From NCBI GenBank assembly GCA_032718475.1, contig JAUCBJ010008889.1:27614-91613 (forward strand): a DNA stretch of 64,000 bases, read 5' to 3'. Both the position numbers and the translations under genes were made by a program. Shown piece after piece: positions 25,900 to 36,625 of this stretch. Every line of letters begins with the position of its first letter. Position 1 is the first letter of the stretch. The notes below the pieces were generated by a model. The model saw nothing but the letters and a program-made list of their open reading frames with translations, did not search any database and was not told the DNA's origin. The stretch comes from Nemertoderma westbladi. Lineage: Eukaryota; Xenacoelomorpha; Nemertodermatida; Nemertodermatidae.

Positions 25900-25936
25900 T
25901 TTTTTTTTATTTTTAATGTCCCCTTAGGGGCTCCGT
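25887..25936 (-). repeat. Right terminal inverted repeat
   Basis: It ends CCTTAGGGGCTCCGT, the inverse of the left terminus, and is followed by AGAAGAAC, the right copy of the target duplication. Confidence 0.9.
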
Positions 25937-25944
25937 AGAAGAAC

Positions 25945-27794
25945 GTTGCCAAGCAAAACAGAATATTGGATTGATAATTAAGGGCCTACTGCTACTAGTA
26001 GGCATGACGACTGGTATCACTGTAGGATATACAGCCTACAGCTTGGAATCGCTGTTGTAATATCAGTCAGAGCCTACTTATCCAACAATTCAAGGACCAG
26101 TTGCTATTGTAACCAACAAGTTAATGGAAAGTTATTCCCCATTGTTCGTTCGACTTCTGTTGAGGAACCATGCCTTCCGTAATTTGAAATGATTCAGATG
26201 TGACGTTGAAACTGAAACAGCTGCTTTATTACATGATAAACCATATATACTCAGATGTGTCAACTACATTAATGAGAACATTAAAGAACATGGGCGCAAA
26301 GATGATGATGATGTTGTGAAATCGATTATATCATATATTGGTCAGGTGAGGTGAGGTGAAGTCAGTGAGACTGCAGTTTCACCAGAAATCACTCATGATA
26401 TGTTCCTCCAATTTCCGAAATGGAATATGTTGACGGGAAAGTTCCAAGACTACCTGAAATTGAAAGTATTTCCTGGTTTTTCAGTAAACGCTGTCATTTA
26501 CAGGTTAATGATCTCATTCTTGAAACAAACATTAAAAAGAACTTCGTTAACAGTAGAATGGAGTCTTCTCATCATATGCCCAAACCCTGGCATGAAAAGC
26601 AACTGTTTATGACTTTATAAACGACGTTAACTAGTTAAATACAGTCACAAGAGAAAGAATACATTAAGTCAGAGGTTTTGTGTATATCTCAGTCAGATGA
26701 ACATATCCTATACCGCCCTGATGACATAGTTCAAACCGAGCATAACATATTTATTAATCATAAAAAAAATCGAGCTGCATTGCTTTCTGGGCACGCCATA
26801 TAGATTATCAATGATAATTCCATAATTTCAGGTTTTGGTGACACCGTCATTGTCGAATGTTAAGGAAACATATCTGACTCCCATTTCATTTCGTGGAGCA
26901 TATTCTTATGATCACAAAACTGAAAAAATTATTAAATTCGGTTAATTTTTCATCTGGCTTCGTGGTCATATTGTGTTGCAACGCCATAGTTGAGTTGAGC
27001 CGGCCTAACCTTTTGTATCATATGCTGATAAATAAGCACTGTACTCTTGTTCTGAATGTTTCTACCCCCACGAAATCGACCATTGCGGTTCTAATGTGAC
27101 CCTATTCTTAACTCTTTTATGATTAGTGGAAGCATTACTTTTAGCAATATTCCAATATTGCCTTAGCGCGATAACAGGTAAAAATTGGTTTCAACCAAGA
27201 AAGCCACAATATACCGGTAGTATGCTAGGCAGACTGTCAGATTAATGTATAAAAACATGTACCAGTACTGGCAGAGTAGGTGGAGGGCCCTGAATCCGCA
27301 TTGTACCCGATAATATTCAGTTGAGCTAGCTCACCTCTTTTTTGTCATATCACAAGCGACGACTTCGAACATTATGAATAAGGGAAAGGCCAGCTTACAA
27401 TAAACACTATAATAACCTATCAACGATGCATTTTTATATACACTTATTTATATATATTTATTTTTATATATACTACAGTGGACAGATTCATACAGTTTCA
27501 GACTTTTTTTTTGCTCATGTCATTCACACCAACTAATTATTTTTTTTATTTTAATCTTTAATCCAGACATAACTGTCAATAAAAATAGAATTACATACGG
27601 AACAGCACAAAACAAATAAACCAGTTACATTAATTAATCTACTGTAAATAGTGGAACCAAATGTGTAATATTCCAATTAAGTATTATTTACAAAGAAAAA
27701 GATATGTTTTCCATCAGTAGGATACGGGAAACAGTTAGAGAGAATGTTACCGATTATTGGATTGGACGATGCACGTAATCGCTTAAAAAGACTG
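25945..27794. other. Decayed sequence, no assignable gene
   Basis: Short plus-strand frames near 26400-26620 share overlapping coding-like sequence in two frames but match nothing I know. A block at about 27041-27105 (CTCTTGTT..GAA, CCCAC.AAAT, GACC.TTGCGGTTC) is about 80 percent alike to 34074-34135. This suggests that 26-27.1 kb and 30.8-34.1 kb hold copies of one repeat family. Confidence 0.45.
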
Positions 27795-29015
27795 CTGATT
27801 GCAACAGTTTACCCTTGAGATGGAGGTGGAGGGCCGCTTGTCCTTTCTTGATTTGGTTGTCACTCGGGTTGACTATGCTCTTTCAACGGTGTGGTATCGC
27901 AAGCCTACAGATACTGGGCTCGATCTCAATGTCACTGCGTGTGCCCCTGAGTCTTACAAACGCGGTGAAGTTCATGGTATATTCCATCGCATCTTTAACG
28001 CCAGTAAGGATGGGGATGGTTCCCAACTACCGCTATTGGGGATGCTAAGAATATTCTCAGCAATAACCAATATACTGATGCGGTGGTCGAGCATGAGCTA
28101 GCCGCAGTTCAAGCCGCTAGGGGGCGTTCAAGTAGTGGTTCTGGGGGCGAGGCACTCAACAGTTTTCCCCACCAAGATCATTGACCCAGTGGACCAGGCA
28201 GCTGCTGATGATACAAAGCCCATTATCTGTAAGTTTGAGTACCGAGGTCGGGGAACCGATCTGTTTGTTCGAAAGTTGCGTGGACTTATACCTAGGTCTT
28301 GCACACGGCCAGTTCAGTTCGTTTTCACTACATCTAAACTGCGCCAGTCACTCCCATCTCTAAAACATCCCATCCCGGATATCCTTGTGTCTAATGTATT
28401 TTACTCTTTCTCTTGTCCCTCTTGTAAGGGAGAATATGTTGGACACACCATCCAACACTTGTTTGACGCGTTAGACAGCACCAGGATGGGACAGCTAAGG
28501 ATGGGAGCGAACAGGGTAAGACTGTGCACAACCACATCATGACTCACCGCTGCGAACCCATTACACGTTTTACTGACTGACTGGCGTGAATTGTTTAAAC
28601 ATTTCAAAGTAATTGCTAGACACCCATTGTGGCCAGTGTTGCAAAAGCATGAAATGTATTACATTCAAACACACAAGCCCGCAACAACAAGCAGAAACGT
28701 GATTGGCATAAGTTTGTGGTGCTGCTTCCCAGTGGCTAGTTACCTACAGACCTCTCTCTTCATGCAATACTCTTTCTGTCTCCCTTTGAGAATTTCTCTC
28801 TACATTTCCTGGCTTGGCCTCCTGAGAATGCCTTCAGCTGCGGGGCGAAACCAACCGATTAGCTGGCTGCTGTCAGCTGATCACTGATTGCATGCAACGT
28901 CTAGTTTCTGTACGTCAACATCTAGGTCCTGTTTTTTTTTAGTTTTTTTACATGCTTTGGTACTAACACACCTACCGGTAAGATTTTTTACTTAACGTGC
29001 TTGATAATAAATATA
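27795..29015 (+). pseudogene. Penelope-like element, copy A (RT end plus GIY-YIG)
   Basis: The plus strand encodes 'FTLEMEVEGRLSFLDLVVTR' and 'YRKPTDTGLDLNV', the conserved block after the palm of Penelope-like reverse transcriptases, then 'PIICKFEYRGRG', and finally 'VFYSFSCPSCKGEYVGHT', the paired GIY-YIG half-motifs of the element's endonuclease. Frameshifts occur near 28030-28130 and 28480. After the coding part comes about 450 bp of 3' sequence ending CACCTACCGGTAAG and TGCTTGATAATAAA. The catalytic palm is missing (5' truncation). Copy B nearby shares the 3' end, which fixes the boundary. Confidence 0.8.
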
Positions 29016-29861
29016 TATAATTATTAATATGTATAAAAGTTGTAATTCCCAATTTGCTACACGTAAGAGAGATTCTGGTTGGTTCATCGTTCGTCATTCT
29101 GGGAATTTTGAAAAGCATCCAAATACCGTTATTGTAAGCTACTCGTCATTTAGAGTATACACGACCTGAAAAATTGAATCTAGACCAGACAGCATTACAA
29201 TATAAAGATGAACAAAACGCTTTAAAAACTTTAATTTTAACTGAAAGTGAGCGAGAACCGAATTTCCTAACGAGTGTATTACACCATGCGTATAGGGTGC
29301 CAGTCTGACGCTTTATATCAAAATCATCATCAGTTGTTGAGTGAAATACATGGCCTAAGTAAATATATTTATCTACAATTTACAAGTACTCACTATTAAT
29401 ATAAACCTTACTTGGTATAACAAACTGCACAATTTTTTGGCAAAAAATATAAACATTTATATTTTTCAAATTAAATAAAAATGACATTGAAATAGTACCC
29501 GCGAATTCAACACAAATATTAATTAAATGTTGTAACTCAAATAATGAGTTAGAAAATAACCCCAAATCATCCACGTAACCTAAGTGATTGGTTCGTTGAC
29601 TACCAATACGGCACCCGGTATCCAAATTATTTAAGGCCATGCTTACGTCGTCAATGTAAATATTAAACAGAAAAGGGCTCAACAAACCACCCTGTTTCGT
29701 ACCATTGGTAACAAAAAAAACTATCAGAAATACAAGCACCCCATGATACAAAGAGTTGCTGATGACGATACCAATAAGCTATTAACCTAACCATAATTGG
29801 TGGAATACCAATCTTAATTATCTTATTGAATAATATAAAATGGTTTAGCCTGTCAAACTGT
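29016..29861 (-). pseudogene. LINE reverse transcriptase fragment between two Penelope copies
   Basis: On the minus strand, 29720-29530 encodes 'GGLLSPFLFNIYIDDVSMAL' (motif B) and 'LGYVDDLGLFSNS' (YVDD catalytic motif C). 29330-29050 is the poorly preserved C-terminal region. Upstream, 29861-29760 gives a decayed motif A region. It is related in style to the 5750-6365 fragment. The N-terminal domains are missing. Confidence 0.7.
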
Positions 29862-30436
29862 TCCAGATATTCTTGCGTCTAACGTCGTTTATTCTTTCTC
29901 TTGTCCCGCTTGTAAGGGGGAATATGTTGGACATACCACCCAGCACTTGTTTGAATGCGTTAGACAGCATCAAGACGGGTCGGCCAATGATGGTAGTGAA
30001 CAAGGCAAGAGTTCACAACCATATCATGACACACCGCGGCGAGCCCAATACACGGTGGTTGACGGAGTGGCGTGAGTTCTTCAAGCATTTCAAAGTAATT
30101 GCACGGCACCCATTGCGGCCTGTCCTGCAAAAACTTGAAATGTTTTATATGTATGCGTCAGCCCGCCATTAACAAACAGAAACGTGATTGGCGCAAGTTT
30201 GAGGTGCTGCTTCCCAGTGGTTAGACGGATACACTTCTACCTTGTTTCACTTTACCTTTCTTTCTCCCTTGGGAACTTCTATCTATTGTCTCCTTTCTAG
30301 CACTAACTACTTGAGAAAGCCCCCATTGGGGCGATTGCATGCAACGTCTACAGGTCAGTTGCTTTTTTACTGTTTCATTTGTACTGCATACCTACCGGTA
30401 AGGTTTTTACTTCACTGCTTGACAATTAAATAAAAG
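29862..30436 (+). pseudogene. Penelope-like element, copy B (GIY-YIG end only)
   Basis: Encodes 'VYSFSCPACKGEYVGHTTQH', the GIY-YIG core, and ends CATACCTACCGGTAAG and TGCTTGACAATTAAA like copy A. It is 5'-truncated inside the endonuclease. The two copies differ by many substitutions, so they were inserted separately rather than by local duplication. Confidence 0.75.
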
Positions 30437-30789
30437 TACCACTATATTGCATTAACTCAAACTTTTTAATTCATTAGATATATTATTTAACAATTATTTA
30501 ACACAATTAATACATAATTAATAGAATACCATAAGCATAATTAATACCATGTCTGTAAGTCCGTCATGTGTAGACTGCAACATTAAGTGTGTAGTCTTCA
30601 TTTATTGATCTATGTTTTACTTCACCATACTGAATGCTTGAAATTTCTTAACCATAAATAAGTATATGAAATAAATGAAGGTATGACAGAAATAATCGTT
30701 GTACTTGGAGACAAACTTCCTATAATACACATTAGGTTGTAATAGGTGTTATCCATTATTCTCCTGGGGGAAAACCATCACAAGAAACA
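30437..30789. other. AT-rich gap without a gene
   Basis: No frame or RNA gene is seen. Several AATTAA-type repeats occur. Confidence 0.5.
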
Positions 30790-33577
30790 CAAAAAAGGAA
30801 GGATGCCATCACTTATTATACAAAAGCACTGATTGAACTTTGGAGTAAAGCCTTCGGAGTGGAACACATTCAGACACGAAAAACTGTTTCAAAAAAAATC
30901 CGGGCCGCTATCAAAACATACCATACTCAGGTAATAAATGTTAAACCATGTCACACAAAACTGTCACGGATAGAACGACTCAGGCAATGGCGGAGTAACA
31001 ATTATATGCTATTTGAAATTTTAAGGCCTTCATCTGATCCAAATACCTCCAATGAGGAAGAAAAATTATTTTATTTTGGTCAGAAAAGTGATTTGCGCAC
31101 ATAAGTGATCAAATTGATGAAATCTATGAACCTCCTAGTTCACAAGCAGCACTGCCAGTTGAACATGAGACTTTTTCAGATGAAAGCTGCAACGAAATTG
31201 AAGTATCTCCATATTGTCTGTGGTAACTCAATCTGCAAGTAGATCAGGATTTGTCCGCCTTACAAAACCTACTGATAATGTCTATACACAAACAGAATTT
31301 TCACTTGCAATCTTTCGGAAAGGATTAAAAAACTTTGTTGCATGTGCTCTCTCTCTCTAGAAAAATCTAGAGTTGCAGTTCAAATTACCTGTAAAGAACT
31401 TTATGGACATCAATATTATCTTTCACCTACTGAGGTTAAAGGTACTACTATATCTGAAGAAGCTTCGATGAAACCACCACCAGACAAATCACCAAAAACT
31501 GCCGATGATTATTTATCTTACAAAGACTTCCTTCCATCTCGTCGAGTATTAGTAAGATACAAACATTAACAGGCAACCTCTACCGAAAAACAAGTAAGTA
31601 TAGCCCTTCATTGTAAAGAACAACATACAAAGGTTACATTGCACTATGACACTACGAGTATAAATTGCATGGATGGTGAATGGGCATCACTCATTCATTT
31701 TAAACTTTTCTAATAACATTAGCTTCAATTTAAGGCCTATATACTTTGTATTCGAAGACCGAGAAAATATAGCTTGCCTTGCTTGTTGTAGAAACATATG
31801 AACGACTAGCAATTGCAGCTTCAACACCTTTAACTAAAGAGATTAAAGCTAAAGAACTTTGGTGTCAAACAAATGCCTTTATGACAGATTCAGTATCAAA
31901 AAACTTACGGTAGACTGACTACCAGCCATTCCACTTGCTATGTAAATCCCATACAGTGGAAGCCTTTGATAGATCAAATATATATACTTTAGGCTCCTTA
32001 GAAAAGAAACTAAAAATGAGAGATAAATTCGAGTCTGCAAATCCAAATTTAAAGTCATGGTTTTGATGTGAAAAGGCAGTTTTCGTTGCAGGTATAAAAT
32101 TGTTAAAATGTTAAAATTGATTTCACATCAAAAAAAGTGCTAGCTCTAGCAATCTTACAGAAGAATTTGATAGAATTGTCGAACTTGAAAATAAGACAAA
32201 ATATCTAACACTCTACCAGGAACGCCGTTTTGCGAAATTGGGACGATCATGCGCTTCAATATTAGATGCTTTACCCTTTATAAGCCAGCTCTTATCTGAA
32301 ACTACATCATCTAATCAACATATTGAGGCTGCACGACTTTATCTTGATTGCGAATTCTTAATTTGCGAACTTGAAGTTGTTTCATATTTTTCATATCATA
32401 GTACACTGCCTTTCTTAAACTTGATAGAGATGAGCAGCCATTCAGAACTTCGTACTATATTTCCACGTCTCTATAATGATTTATTGAGTAGTAAGGTAAA
32501 TAAATACATTACAAGCATACCATATTGAATATAGCAAAATGAAAGTGAAAGAACTCTCTGGTGTGCACCAAATAGAGATGTTAAGAACGCTGTGCAATGA
32601 AGCAGCGCAATGCTTTTACAGACAATGTTCCAGAGAATATGGGTTTAATACTGCTGTTGATACCCCACTTAGAGCTACTGACCTCAGCACTTTAACAGAA
32701 AATGAACTAAGTGGCTTACCAACCAATAATATTATTTGTGAACGTCAACTTACCGATTTTAATAGGAGGGCAAAAGTCGCCACTTGCCGAAACATATATT
32801 TCAAAGCAGGTGGCATACATGATGATTTGGTTTCTAACATCATCTGTTGAGTCCGGGTCAATTGATAAAGTAACAAAAGCAGTTCATCGTATACTTGACA
32901 AACGTGAGCAAGTCTGGACTGACAGTCAAAAATGGTGCTGGCTAACAGAATTGCTGCAAAACAGATAAAGGTAGCATCTACACAAATTTACGAAGAGAAA
33001 CTTATAAAAGAATGCAAGTCATGTGGAGGACCTTGTTCAAGTCTGGAGGAATTTCAGTCTATCCTTCAACAGGCTCCAGACAATGAAGACCATATCGTTA
33101 GAATTGAACTATCTTATTTTCGACAATGTCACCATGCTGATATGATTAACAGGCCTGAATTATATAGATTAAACAATATATATTCTGAAGATCTTATCTA
33201 ATGATGTACATGATTCGCCAGTGATGCTGCCAACTATCAAAGATGCTACCTCAATTTGCTTTAATATTAATAACTATTCAGATTCAAATGAAAACTGTGA
33301 GAGTAATTACTCGGAGATAGATGGGGATTTTGTTGTAAGTGTAAATGATATGTGTGTAACTGTTTGGGATGGGAGGATTGGAGATAAAATATGGTATCTA
33401 GGTTGTTGCACTTCTACCAGTTCTGAGACCTCTACGATTCTTGTTGATCACTTACATCGAGTTGATGACAGCAGCAACATAAACTGGCGATATGCACGTT
33501 CACCTGATTGTGTCTCTGTTTCTCAAGACCAAATCTTAGTCTTAACTCCTTCGGGAAGCTGGAATTTCACAAACTGA
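30790..33577 (+). pseudogene. Large decayed gene of an unrecognised family
   Basis: Consecutive plus-strand segments read like one protein broken by frameshifts and stops: about 30859-31104, 31342-31569, 32238-32528, 32539-32850, 32932-33201 and 33221-33577. Notable phrases are 'FPRLYNDLLSSKVNKYITSI', 'VKELSGVHQIEMLRTLCNEA', 'RATDLSTLT', 'GLPTNNIICERQLTDFNRRA', 'FKAGGIHDDL' and, near the end, 'VTVWDGRIGDKIWYLGCC' with 'VDHLHRVDD'. The C-terminal part looks like a small chromo-barrel-type fold. I recall similar uncharacterised multi-copy proteins in cnidarian and fish genomes but cannot name a function or transposase motif. Multi-copy decay suggests a mobile origin. Confidence 0.5.
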
Positions 33578-36290
33578 CTACAAACATTCAAACTTTCAAA
33601 TTCTAAAATAATCGTTAACAATGTATATGAGAACTTTAACTGAGTAACACAGTAACAAAGTCTAAATTAAAATATAAATGCAGGCTGTGTTGTATATAGG
33701 CATAATTTGGCCATATGATATATCATACAAACCTATGATTGAGGTTGAAACATGCTCTGAAAAATTAGTAAAATATCCTAAATACAGTATTTGATTCCAT
33801 AGAAGGGGAACCGAAACCAGTGCACTGTACCGTATCATTAGCCCTTTAATGCAATATATTATATAGGCACATCACAAAAAATAATACTTCATGGGACCAC
33901 ACCCCAAATATCAAGATCATTCGAATCACAATAATGATTAATTTATTGTGTGTAATATACAACTTCAAGGGAATGGAGATAATAGTTTTCAAATATGGCA
34001 CAAAAATGTACAATTCTGATATGCTTATTAATGTTGAGATACATTTATAGTGTAATATATCGAAAACAAATCAATATACTCTTGTTTTGAAGTTTTCTAC
34101 ACCCACTAAATAGACTGTTGCGGTTCGAATATGCCCAAAATCAACTCTACTGTATATGACAAATTGGACTCCTCATATCCATAAAAATTATACCCATAGT
34201 AACCATGCCATTATCGCCATATGCACACGACCAGTTGATGTCACAAAAAGAGCAGAAGCCTGATGAAAAAATGCACCAATTATATAACTTTTAACATTTT
34301 TGAGCTTCTCAAACAATTTACTTTAAAATTAGATAGGAGCAAGAATGAATCTCCACGAATCTCCATTTTATAGCCCAGCTCTACATACAGAGGAGTAGCG
34401 AGGGGGATGTGGATTTGGGGGGGGGCTATCTCAGCTTCATTCCCCTGGGCGCCAGAAGGGTTCGCTACGCCTCTGCCTACTTATACTGTAAATATTGCAG
34501 GAGGAATCCCTTCTGTGCCTTGCAAGCACCAGGTTTCCATTGCCACCAAATATAAAACAATGGACAAATTCATCCTCTGTATTTGAAAGTATAAACGCAA
34601 GTACTAGCGCTGGCCTAATGGGAAATGAAAAGCCAAAATAGGGCTGTAAACACTGTTGTTTACCAATAGCATCTCGTCGATCTACCTTCACTGCGACTAC
34701 ATCCCCAATCGGGGTTTGAACATGTGAGCCGTGTGTGTCCTGGTAAGAAGTGGTAACTTCTACATATTCAGTTGCTTCCCCCACAAACCAGAAGATGTCG
34801 AAGTAAAGTAGTAGAAGTAAAACATCACAAACCATTGTATTACAATTTCAGAATAGTAGTTATATAAATAGAAGAAATCGATTTGGGGTAATGGTTCCTT
34901 TCACAGATCTTAGCTTGACGCACTGGTGCGTTATTGCCCCCGAAATCTTAACAGAATATAACTGGAATTCATTAAATAAATGCCCAACAATACGCCGCCC
35001 ATTATTCCGTCTTTGTGAAATCATTTTGATTTTTGATAGTACAAATTATTAAAGAATACTAATAAACAATAAATAATATAATAAATAATGAAAATATGTT
35101 TTGTTAGTGTAAAAATAATGATATTTATGTAATAACGTTCCCATGAATATTTCATATTTACCGGGGGGGGGGGGGGGTGGTGGTGGGGGGGCGGGGGGGC
35201 GGGGGGATGGGGGGGGGGGGGGGGGCGTCGACGATTTATACCCTATACACTTTGATAGTAGAGTAGAGTAGCACTATTCTCATTAGTTTTATGTTACATG
35301 TTAGCACCATGCAACCCTGAGTGGGAGGCCTGACTTTCAGAAACCAATAATGTCTTCAGCGATATGACATTAAAATAAAATCAACGACTGACTAATATAT
35401 TATTCATTAAACTTAAAATTGTTCGAGTCATTGATGTCATTCACTCATAAAAAAAACTGTTGAAAGGAACCAATGTAAAATGCACTGATGCCAGGATATG
35501 TACCTAACCGCACTTACCTACCTGCCTTTAATGGGATTTACTATGTTATAATCTTATCCCAGAATCGACGAGATATCACGATGTAAGATCCCTGCCAACT
35601 AAGGCCTACTACCTGTGGCTATAACCGTTATCATTATCCCAGCCCAGTTAGAACTCCTCGGTTATATCCCATTGGTTGTTTTTGACAAGGTTCCCTTAGT
35701 TCAACAATAATAATGCATTAACTTTCCTTGACAGGAATAGTTCATATTTGCTCTTAAAATTAAAATCCCTGATTCATTATAGGTGAAAATACAGTTCGGA
35801 GAAGGAACATCTATTTACATATTTCAGTGTCATTATAAAACTGTATATTGGGATCATAGTTTTTATGACATATTGCAGTTTTGTTTGATTTCCATTTTAC
35901 AGTCCATTGCATTCTTATTTATTCTATTAGAGTTTAGACTGACAGATTAGTATTAGAGTAGACTTAATCTTTGTAATTTTGTATGTAGTACAGTAGTACG
36001 TAGTATTAAGAGTAGCCTAAACATATCCTTAAACTTAGACCTAGACCTAGCTCGGGAATGGGATCAGCAGATTCTGAAAACAGTTTACTAAATAACTTAA
36101 TAATAGGAAACATACAACTAGTGTCCATCAAATCGAAAAAATTTCAACCAAAGTGACACGAGTTGACCTATTGTCCTTAATATTAATCAATTCAACGGAT
36201 TATAATCTCCCTTTTACAGGGCTATCTTTAATTAAATTAAATTATTAATTAGATTTAACACTCATATATTACAATAGCTGTAATTCAATC
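33578..36290. other. Intergenic region upstream of the transporter gene
   Basis: No supported gene. A minus-strand frame at 34437-34835 is open for 132 codons but has no family signature. A small foldback (GGAGTAGCGAGGG at about 34391, inverted near 34460-34475) and the G-rich tract at 35163-35226 are present. A promoter for the gene starting at 36291 must lie in the last part, but no TATA or initiator element stands out. Confidence 0.5.
35163..35226 (+). repeat. G-rich tract with G-quadruplex potential
   Basis: About 64 bases are almost only G with a few T, C and A (for example GGTGGTGGTGG and GCGGGGGGGC). It has many runs of four or more G on the plus strand, about 1.06 kb upstream of the transporter start codon. 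Confidence 0.9.
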
Positions 36291-36625
36291 ATGTCAAGAC
36301 GTCAAGAATTGAGGCGCTGGTTTAACTTTCAATGCGGAAATAGAGACAAGGAGATATTTCCTGAAGAACAACCCAATATAATCCATTATGACACGTTGAT
36401 GGCACGTCTTGGTGGGTGTTACAAATACCAAGTGTCACAGATGCTGATGCTGAGCTTGTTGGCAATACCTGTGTCAACTCATTTACTTATTTACTGGTTT
36501 ATTTCGACTCCTGTTGAATACCATTGCGATACCGAGTTGATGTTCAACAAATTCCACCCCGGGATTAATGTTACTCTGGAGGAACTCGTACAGTTCACCT
36601 TACCGTTTGATCGTGACACCAATCA
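36291..36625 (+). CDS. SLC22-like exon 1
   Basis: Encodes the cytosolic N terminus, TM1 (about residues 50-71) and the start of the extracellular loop. The donor is CA/GTTAGT; I chose it because phase 2 joins to exon 2 as '..NQYSRCRM', the expected Cys block. Continuing past it gives a stop at 36633. Confidence 0.85.

Larger units (their letters stand above)
18035..25936. mobile_element. 7.9-kb TIR transposon carrying HECT and integrase genes
   Basis: The element is bounded by about 50-bp terminal inverted repeats (18035-18084 and 25887-25936), both beginning ACGGAGCCCCTAAGG. The flanks AGAAGAAT (18027-18034) and AGAAGAAC (25937-25944) form an 8-bp target duplication with one mismatch. Inside each terminus lies an array of about 20-bp units around ACGAACTTCGT. 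It encodes a plus-strand HECT-domain gene and a minus-strand integrase, arranged convergently, and about 2 kb of unassigned sequence on the right. A LINE (22880-23757) and a MITE (20700-20847) are inserted. The integrase resembles the metazoan 'rva_4'/IS3EU-like group; that name is from memory and is not verified. Confidence 0.85.

Noticed and set aside
34437-34835. 132-codon minus-strand gene
   Set aside because: No recognisable domain. The segment begins at a small foldback terminus and may be repeat-derived.
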